A DNA stretch of 64,000 nucleotides from Saccopteryx bilineata (lineage: Eukaryota; Chordata; Mammalia; Chiroptera; Emballonuridae). Below the pieces are notes generated by a model. That model was given only the letters and a program-made list of their open reading frames with translations, searched no databases and was not told the DNA's origin. The stretch is taken from contig NC_089492.1 in NCBI RefSeq assembly GCF_036850765.1, positions 293,716,590 to 293,780,589 on the forward strand, in the 5' to 3' direction. The position numbers were made by a program, and so were the translations under genes. Positions 56,772-64,000 of this stretch are shown here, piece by piece; position 1 is the stretch's first letter, and every line of letters starts with the position of its first letter.

Positions 56772-57149
56772 ATATTTTCCCTCTTTTTTATTTGACATTT
56801 CCTTGTGCCAGTCTGTGCTAGCAGTTACAGGTTTTGTCATGGTCATTACTGAACAGTACTGTGGACTCTAACAAGACTGTCCGGTGCAGTTCTGTTTGTA
56901 GTGTTTAGATCTTTCTTCTTTTTTTCTAGCTTGATTGAGGTATAATTGACAAATAATATTGTATATATTTAAAATGTATAATGTCGTGGTTTACAGTGCA
57001 CATATATTGTAAAATGAGTACAGTCAAATTAATTAACATATCTATGATCTCGTATACAGGGCTGGGTACTATTCATGGTTTCGGGCATTATACTGGGGGT
57101 CTTGGAACATGTCCCCAGTGGAAAGGAGGGGACTGTTGTTTGTTGTTGT

Positions 57150-57464
57150 TGTTACTGTTTTGTGAGAGAGACAGACAGGAAAGGACAGAGATAAGAAGCA
57201 TCAACTCATAGTTGAGGCACCTTAGTTCATTGTTTCCTTTTTTATATATACCTGACGGGGCAGGGATAGCTCCAGCTGACCAGTGACCTTGGGCTTCAAG
57301 CCAGCGACCATGGGGTCATGCCTATGGTCCTATGCTCAAGCTGGCAACCCTGTGCTCTAGCCAGATGAACCTGCGCTCAAACCAGTGACCTCGGGGTTTT
57401 GAACCTGGGTCCTCAGGGTCCCAGATCGACAGCTTTATCTACTGTGTCACCACCTGGTCTGGCA
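57150..57464 (-). repeat. SINE, family I, older
   Basis: tgtgagagagacagacagga, aagcatcaactcatagttga, reversed head ending ccaccacctggtctggc. Confidence 0.8.
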
Positions 57465-57881
57465 GGAAAGAATCATGGTATTTATTTTTTTCATGGGTGA
57501 GATAACACTTAATATTGGATCTCTTAGCAGATTTTCAGTATATAATACAGCGTTATTAAATATGGTCTCCATGCTTTACATTAGATCCTCAGAACTTAAT
57601 CTTAAAACTCTCCAACATCTTTCCATTTCATCCCTTACCCCAAGCCCCTGGCATTCTACTTTTTGTTTGTATGGTTCAACTCTTCTTTTTTTTCTTTTTT
57701 CCTCTTTATTTTTAAGATTTTACATACAAGACATACCTAACAGTATTTCTTTCTCAGTCTGTCTTATTTCACTTTGAATTATGCCCTTTCGGTTCCTCAA
57801 TTTTGTGACAAATGCACGATTTCCTTTTTTATGGGTGAATTAATTCTGTGTGTGTGTGTGTTTGTGTGCGTGCATGCATAA

Positions 57882-58031
57882 GGCTTAAAATTTTAATTTA
57901 TTCTGGAGCGAAACACCAATTTGTTGTCTTATGTATGCATTCATTGGTTGATTCTTGTATGAATTCTGATCAGGGAGAACCTTGATATGTTGGGATATCT
58001 CTCTAACCAACTGAGCGTCCCAGCCAGGGCT
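57882..58031 (-). repeat. SINE, family IV (Ves-like), diverged
   Basis: cattggttgattcttgtatg, gaattctgatcagggagaac, reversed head ending gagcgtcccagccagggc. Confidence 0.7.
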
Positions 58032-58457
58032 ATACCAGACTTACTTTATTCGTTAATTTTAGACAGATATGTACGTTGTTTCTGTACCACAGCTGCTGTG
58101 AATAATTCTGCAATAAACATGGGAGTGCAGATTTCTTTCAGATATAGTATACACAGAAAGGATTGTTGGACCATATGGTAGTTCTATTTTTAATGTTTTG
58201 AGGAACTTCCATACTGTTTTTAGTGGCTGTATCAAGTTACTTTCCTACAAACAGTGTGTAGACATTTTCTTTTCTTTACATCTTGGTCAATACTTATTAT
58301 CTCTTGTCTTTTTGATAGGAGTCATCCTAAAAGTTGTGTACATCATTGTGGTTTGAATTTCCATTTCCTTGATATTAATGATGTTGAGTACTTTTTCATA
58401 TATTTTCTGTCCTTTTGTCTGTCTTTGGAATAATATATATATATCCTTTACTTATTT

Positions 58458-58977
58458 TTTTTAATAATTTTGTTTGTTTCTTTGTTTTTGTTAGAGCGAG
58501 AGAGAGGGAGACTGGCAGAGAAAGGGAGGGTTAGAAGCACCAACTTGTAGTTACTTTTTACTGTAGTTGTGCGTTGATTGCTTCCAAGGGAGGAGAGACA
58601 GCAAGAAGCACCAAATCGTAGTTGCTTTCGCTTTAGTTGTATGTTGGTTACTTCTAGTAAGTGCCTTGATTGGGGCCAAGCCAGTGTTCCTTTGCTCAAG
58701 CCTGTTACCTTGGGCTTTTCATGCCAGAGGCCTTTGGGCTCAAGCTGGTGAGCTTTGGGATCCTGTGGATGATTTCCCTGCTCAAGCCATTGACCCTGTG
58801 CTGACTAGCCCGTGCTCAGAGGTAGTGAGCTTTGGGTTCCTGTGGATGATTCCCCTGCTCAAGCCACTGACCCTGTGCTGATGAGCCTGTGCTCAGAGCC
58901 AGTGACCTTGGGGCTTCAAACCCGCGACCTCAGTGTTTCAGGTTGAGGCTTTATCCACTCTGCCACCACCTGTCAAG
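58458..58977 (-). repeat. SINE, old family I relative, with internal duplications
   Basis: Two near-repeats occur (gaagcaccaacttgtagtta / gaagcaccaaatcgtagttg; and gtggatgatttccctgctca / gtggatgattcccctgctca with 'ccctgtgctgactagcc' variants). Reversed head ends ccaccacctgtcaagc. Either a long SINE variant or a duplicated copy. Confidence 0.65.
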
Positions 58978-58983
58978 CTCCTT

Positions 58984-59396
58984 TGCCCTTTTTTTTTTCT
59001 TTTCTTTTTTTTGGTATTTTTCTGAAGCTAGAAACGGGAGAGACAGTCAGACAGACTCCCGCATGCGCCCGACCGGGATCCACCTGGCACGCCCACCAGG
59101 GGCGACGCTCTGCCCACCAGGGGGTGATGCTCTGCTCCTCTAGGGCGTCGCTCTGCCGCGACCAGAGCCACTCTAGCGCCTGGGGCAGAGGCCAAGGAGC
59201 CATCCCCAGCGCCCGGGCCATCTTTGCTCCAATGGAGCCTCCGCTGCGGGAGGGGAAGAGAGAGACAGAGAGGAAGTAGAGGGGGAGGAGTGGAGAAGCA
59301 GATGGGCGCTTCTCCTGTGTGCCCTGGCCGTGAATCGAACCTGGGACTTCTGCACGCCAGGCTGACGCTCTACCACTGAGCCAACCGGCCAGGGCT
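58984..59396 (-). repeat. SINE, family III
   Basis: Antisense full-length; T-rich start, cccgaccgggatccacctgg, reversed head ending gagccaaccggccagggc. Flanking ctcctttgcccatttt-like L1 sequence is repeated on both sides. Confidence 0.93.
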
Positions 59397-59446
59397 CCTT
59401 TGCCCATTTTTAATTGAATTTTGTTGTTGTTTTCAAGGTGTCTGAG

Positions 59447-59639
59447 TTCTTTTTTTTTTTTTTTTTAAAGACTTTATTTATTCATTTTAGACAGGAGAGA
59501 GAGAGAGAGAGAGAGAGAAGGGAGGAGCAGGAAGCATCAACTCCCATATGTGCCTTGACCAGGCAAGCCCAGGGTTTTGAACCAGCGACCTCAGCATTCC
59601 AGGTCGACGCTTTGTCCACTGCGCCACCACAGGTCAGGC
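59447..59639 (-). repeat. SINE, family II
   Basis: Antisense; T-run at 59450-59466, (GA)n, reversed head ending ccaccacaggtcaggc. Target duplication gtgtctgagttcttt / gcgtctgagttcttt. Confidence 0.93.
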
Positions 59640-59699
59640 GTCTGAGTTCTTTATATATCTGGATATTAACCCCTTAACAGGAATATCTTTTCTAAATAT

Positions 59700-60055
59700 T
59701 TTCTCTTTATTTTTTTGTATTTTTCCTGAAGTGAGAAGTGGGGAGGCAGACAGACAGACTCCCACATGTGTCCGACTGGGATCCACCCAGCGTGCCCACC
59801 AGTGGGCAATGCTCTGCCCATCTGAGGCACTGCCCTGTTGCAACCGGAACCATTCTAGCACCTGAGGTGGAGGCCGTGGAGTCATCCTCAGCACCTGGGC
59901 CAATTTGCTCCAATCTGAGCCTTGGCTGCGGGAGGGGAAGAGAGAGACAGAGAGGAAGGAGAGGGGGGAGGGTGGAGAAGCAGATGGGCACTTCTCCTGT
60001 GTGCCCTGGCCAGGAATCGAACCCAGGACTTCCACATGCTGGGCCGATGCTCTCC
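59700..60055 (-). repeat. SINE, family III, head end missing
   Basis: tttttcctgaagtgagaagt to ccacatgctgggccgatgct; the last 25 or so head bases are missing and L1 sequence follows. Confidence 0.85.
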
Positions 60056-60248
60056 TCTTAGGTTGCCTTTTTTGTTGATTGTGCCTCTGCTTGTGCAGAA
60101 GCTTTTGGTTTCATATAGTTCCACTTGTTTATTTTTGCTTCTTTTGTCTATGTGTTGGTTTCATATCTAAAAATTCATTGCCAACACCACTGTCAAGGAG
60201 CTTTTTCTCTACCTTTTCTTCTAAACGTTTAACAATTTCAGGTCTTTT

Positions 60249-60796
60249 TTTTTGTTTTTAATTGATTTTTAGGGAGACAGGTGAGGGGAGAGACAGGAAA
60301 AGGAAGAGATTAAGAAACATTGATTTTTGTTTGTTTAGTTCACTTATTTATTAATTGTGTCCCTTTTGGGGTTTTTTTTGTGACAGAGAAAGGCAGAGAG
60401 AGGGACAGATAGGGACAGACATACAGGAAGGGAGAGAGATGAGAAGCATCAGTTCTCTTCATTGCAGCACTTTAGTTGTTCATTGATTGCTTTCTCATGT
60501 GTTCCTTGATGGGGGGCTACAGTAGAGCCAGTGACCCCTTGCTCAAGCCAGCAACCTTGGGCTCAAGCTGGTGAGCCTTGCTCAAACTAGATGAACTTGC
60601 TCTCAAACTGGTGACCTTGGGGTTTTGAACCTGGGTCCTCTACATCCCAGTCTGACGCTCTATCCACTGTGCCATTGCCTGGTCAGGCATTTATTTGTTG
60701 ATCGGCTGATTCTTGTATATGCTTTATCTGGGGAAACGAACTGCAAGCTTGGCATAATGGGATGACACTAATCAACTGAGCTGCCTGGCCAGGGCA
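60249..60796 (-). repeat. SINE, family IV (Ves-like), split by a family I SINE
   Basis: Outer parts 60249-60369 (tgtttttaattgatttttag ...) and 60690-60796 (... gagctgcctggccagggc). Confidence 0.75.
60370..60689 (-). repeat. SINE, family I, in a family IV SINE
   Basis: tttttttgtgacagagaaag, agcatcagttctcttcattg, reversed head ending ccattgcctggtcaggc. Flanking cacttatttatt / catttatttgtt. Confidence 0.85.
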
Positions 60797-61479
60797 TTTC
60801 AGAAAAATAAATTTTCATTACATTCAAGTTACTTTTAAGTTTTGTAAGTTATGTAAGATAGGGGGTCAGTTTCTCTTTTTTTGGCATTTGAATATCCATT
60901 TTTTTCATCATTTATTAAGTAGACCAACTTTTCCCCACTGTGTGTTCTTGGGTTCCTAATCAAAGGTTATTTGACTTTGTACATGTGAATTGATATTTGA
61001 GCTGTTTATTCTCTTCCTTTGGTCTATTTTTATGCCTGCAGTATAGTATTTTGATTACTTATACCTTTGTAATATTTTGAAATAAGAAGTGTGATACCTG
61101 CAGCTTTGTGTTTTTTGTTTGTTTTTTTTCAAGATTGCTTTGGCTGTTTGGGTCTTTTTGGTGGTTGCATATGGATTTTAAGATTTTTTCCTATATCTGT
61201 GAAAACAGTCTGCAAGTTTGACATGAATTACATAGAATCTAAATCATACTGGGTTGATTACTTTGGGTAAAATGGACATTATAACAATACTTTTCTATCC
61301 AAGAATACTGGATATTTTTCTTTTTACTTGTGTCTTCAGTTTTTCTCATCATTGTCCTATAATTTTCAGAGTACAGATTTTTGTCTCTAGGTTAATTTTA
61401 TTTCTCAGTATTTTATTCTTTTCATGCTATTTTGAATTTTCACATTGTTTTTTGTATATTTTTTATTTTTTATCTTTTA

Positions 61480-61621
61480 AAAAAATATTTATTAATTTTA
61501 GAGAGGGGTGTGGAGAGAGCATGAAAGAGACAGAAACATCCCTTCCTGTATGTGCCCTGACCAGGGATCGAACCAGCAACCTCGTTTTTTGCTCCCACCA
61601 ACTGAGCTTTCTGGCCAGGGC
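61480..61621 (-). repeat. SINE, family IV (Ves-like)
   Basis: tttattaattttagagaggg, tgccctgaccagggatcgaa, reversed head ending gagctttctggccagggc. The L1 word ttttttatctttta is duplicated on both sides. Confidence 0.85.
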
Positions 61622-62401
61622 TGTTTTTTATCTTTTATATTGAATGTATGTTATTTTTCTAATTATTGTTCATGTTTATAAACACAACTGAGTATTGTAT
61701 ATTGGCCTTTTTATCCTGCAACTTTACTGAATTCATTGATTAGTTCTGATAGTATATTGGTGGAGTTTTTCGGGTATTCTATATTTAAGATGATGTCATC
61801 TGCAAACAGGTAGTTTAGCTTTTTTCTGTTATAATTTGGGAACTCCTTATTTCTTGTGTTCCATGTTTACTCTGGCTAGGACTTCCTGTACTATGTTAAA
61901 TAAAAGTGGAGAGAATAGGCATTCTTGTCTTGTTCTTGATGTTAGAGACAAAACATTTAGATTTTGATCATTCGATATGATGTTCGTTTTGTGGTAGCTT
62001 CTATACCTAATTTCTTGAAGGGGTTTTTTTTTTTCATGAAGGATATTGAATTTTTTGAACTGCTTTTTCTGCATCTATTGATATGATTATATGATTTTTT
62101 GATCCTTTATTCTGTTACTCTGGTGTACCACATTTATTGATTGGTACATTTCAACCATTCTTACATCCTGGGGATAAATGCTACTTGATTGTGGTGTATG
62201 AGTCTTTTAATGTTTTGTTGGATGTGGTTTATAGCTATTTTGTTGAGGAATTTTGCATTTGTGTTCATCAGGGCTATTGGCCTGTAGATTTCTTCTCTTA
62301 TATTTTCCTTAAATAGCTTTGATATCAGGGTAATGCACCTTATAAAATGAGTTTGGATGTGTCCCCTGTTCAACTTTTTCAAAGATTTTCAGGATTCATA
62401 A

Positions 62402-62748
62402 GTACCGTATTTCCCCATGTATAAGATGCTCCCATGTATAAGACACACCTTAATTTTGGGGTCCAAAATTTCAAAACAAATGTATTACATAAAGTTAGTG
62501 AACTCAAGTTGAATTCATCATAAAATTCGTACAACTCTTCATCACTGTCAAAACTCCCATCCATTAGCTTGTCCTCATCTGTGTCTGATGAAGAATCACT
62601 GTCTTCAACAATGAGCACAAAAACAAGCATGAAAACGTGGGAAATGCAAGTTAAAAAAATCTACAACCACTGTATAAGACACACCCAGTTTTTAGACCCC
62701 AAATTTTTTTGGAAAAAGGTGCATCTTATACATGGAGAAATGCAGTAA
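62402..62748 (-). mobile_element. Short inverted-repeat DNA element (possibly pogo/Tc-like) with acidic frame
   Basis: Left end ccgtatttccccatgtataa and right end cttatacatggagaaatgcag are inverted repeats of about 24 bases, flanked by TA on each side. A second inner word (ccatgtataagacacacc / tgtataagacacaccc) also recurs. The minus-strand frame 62630-62379 encodes an Asp/Glu/Ser-rich stretch (VEDSDSSSDTDEDKLMDGSF, then DEELYEFYDEF). This would fit the acidic C-terminal tail of a DDE transposase. The superfamily is uncertain. Confidence 0.7.
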
Positions 62749-62882
62749 CTCTTTATTTAGTAACATCACCAGTGTTTCTACGTGGTACTGGGTTTTTCTT
62801 TCTTAGGAGATTTTTGTTGCTGATTCAATTCTCTTAGCTACTATAGATCTATTTAGATTTTTCTCTTTATGCATGACACAGG

Positions 62883-63284
62883 TGTTTGTTTGTTTTTTGT
62901 GACAGAGACAGAGAGAGGGACAGATAGGGACACACAGACAGGAAGGGAGAGAGATGAGAAGCACCAATTCTTTGTTGCGGCACCTTAGTTGTTAACTGAT
63001 TGCTTTCTCATATGTACCTTGACTGCGGGGCTACTGCAGAGTGAGTGACCCCTTGCTCAAGCCAACGACCTTGGGCTCAAGCCAGCAACCTCTGGACTCA
63101 AGCCAGTGACCCTGGGGTCATGTCTATGATCACATGCTCAAGCCAGCGACCCTGCACTCGAGCTGGTGAGCTTGTATTCAAGTTGGATGAGCCAGCGCTA
63201 GAGCTGTCAATCTTGAGGTTTCGAACTTGTATCCTTTGTGTCCCAGTTCAACACTATTTACTGTGCTACCGCCTGGTCAGGCTG
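62883..63284 (-). repeat. SINE, family I, long variant
   Basis: gtgacagagacagagagagg, extra 'caagccagcgaccc' clauses, reversed head ending ctaccgcctggtcaggc. About 70 bases longer than the young copies. Confidence 0.88.
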
Positions 63285-63642
63285 CATGATACAGTTTTGA
63301 TGGTTTATATGTTTCTGGGAAATTTTTCATTTCTTCTAGGTTATCCAGTTTGCTGGCATATAATTGTATCAAGTAATCTTTTCTGATTGATTATATTCCT
63401 GTACTAGCAGTTGTGGTGTCTTCTTTTATTTTTGATTTTGAGTCTTTTCTTAGTTTATTTAAAGGTCTGTCAATTTTTTTTTAAAATGTGAGCTCTTACT
63501 TTCATTGATCTTTTCTGTCCGTTTTACTGTCTCTCTTTCACTGATTTCTCTCTGATCTTTGTTACTTGCTTTCTTCTGCTAACTTTGACCTTAGTTTGTT
63601 TTTTATTATACCTTAGGGTATGAAAGTAGGTGTTTGTTGTTG

Positions 63643-64000
63643 ATTTTTTATTTTATTTTATTTTTTTGCATTTTTCTGAGGCTGGAAACAGGGAGAGACA
63701 GTCAGACAGACTCCCACATGCGCCCGACCGGGATCCACCCAGCATGCCCACCATGGGGCGACGCTCTGCCCACCAGGGGGCGATGCTCTGCCCATCCTGG
63801 GCGTCGCCATGTTGCGACCAGAGCCACTCTAGCGCCTGAGGCAGAGGCCACAGAGCCAACCCCAGCGCCCGGGCCATTTTTGCTCCAATGGAGCCTTGGC
63901 TGCGGGAGGGGAAGAGAGAGACAGAGAGGAAGGCGCGGCGGAGGGGTGGAGAAGCAAATGGGCGCTTCTCCTGTGTGCCCTGGCCGGGAATCGAACCCGG
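63643..64000 (-). repeat. SINE, family III, cut by the window end
   Basis: ttattttatttttttgcatt, cccgaccgggatccacccag, gggcgacgctctgcccacca; the window ends inside the reversed B-box (gggaatcgaacccgg). Confidence 0.93.

Larger units (their letters stand above)
56920..63642 (-). mobile_element. Ancient L1 (L1M-like), fragmented
   Basis: A minus-strand L1 runs from its 3' UTR (56925-57120, cttgattgaggtataattga; 57465-57800) through ORF2 (58050-58440; 60060-60250; 60800-61480; 61622-62400; 63290-63640). RT pieces are readable, e.g. QECLFSPLLFNIVQEVL at about 61900 and IALMNTNAKFLNKI at about 62280. All frames are broken. At least nine SINEs and one inverted-repeat element interrupt it. It continues beyond the window. 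Confidence 0.85.

Overview
This is nuclear DNA from a placental mammal, most likely a bat. The whole window is one stretch of a KRAB zinc-finger (KRAB-ZNF) gene cluster on the + strand that has been heavily invaded by transposons. The bat call rests on dozens of tRNA-derived SINEs of types I know from bat genomes (possibly horseshoe or leaf-nosed bats; family names are from memory and unchecked), on very active hAT, mariner, SPIN and Helitron DNA transposons (exceptional for a mammal), and on a young L1. I sort the SINEs into four families. Family I has heads like gcctgaccaggtggtggcgc and is about 330 bp. Family II has heads like gcctgacctgtggtggcgca and is about 190 bp. Family III has heads like ggccctggctggttggctca and is about 370-400 bp. 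Family IV is older and Ves-like, about 160 bp.

Host genes: three paralogous KRAB-ZNF units lie head to tail. Unit A has a first-exon end at 1-23, a KRAB-A exon at 3378-3504 and a zinc-finger exon at 14632-17900. It carries a lost splice donor, stop codons and several insertions and is a pseudogene. Unit B has a KRAB-A exon at 38086-38211 and a zinc-finger exon at 41809-43860. It has no visible first exon or promoter, a 1-base KRAB frameshift and a stop before the fingers. Unit C has a CpG-rich promoter at about 51150-51580, a first coding exon at 51583-51615 and a KRAB-A exon at 56125-56251. It looks intact but runs off the window before its finger exon. Unique sequence in A and B aligns by eye in the upstream, intron and 3' flank regions, so A and B are a tandem duplication.

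Mobile DNA, left to right. (1) 5005-14385 holds a complete betaretrovirus-like (class II) provirus in intron 2 of unit A. It has two LTRs, a 6-bp target duplication, a Lys-type primer site, broken gag, dUTPase/protease and pol, no env, a retained gag-pro frameshift signal, and class I retroviral gag-pro sequence in the place where env would be. Three SINEs and a palindromic hAT element sit inside it. (2) 18054-32568 is an old full-length L1 on the - strand. A young L1 (24497-32243) with full-length open ORF1 and ORF2 is nested in it, together with SINEs and a SPIN-like hAT element. (3) 36497-39574 is a run of hAT elements. (4) 47357-50329 is a Helitron relic with a helicase remnant and a textbook 3' hairpin. 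It contains a mariner, which in turn contains two SINEs. (5) 56920-63642 is an ancient L1 broken by many SINEs and by a small inverted-repeat element with an acidic reading frame.

No bacterial-type operons, CRISPR arrays, rRNA or free-standing tRNA genes were seen. The short open frames inside SINEs are not genes. Distances, identities and alignments were judged by eye; no database was consulted.
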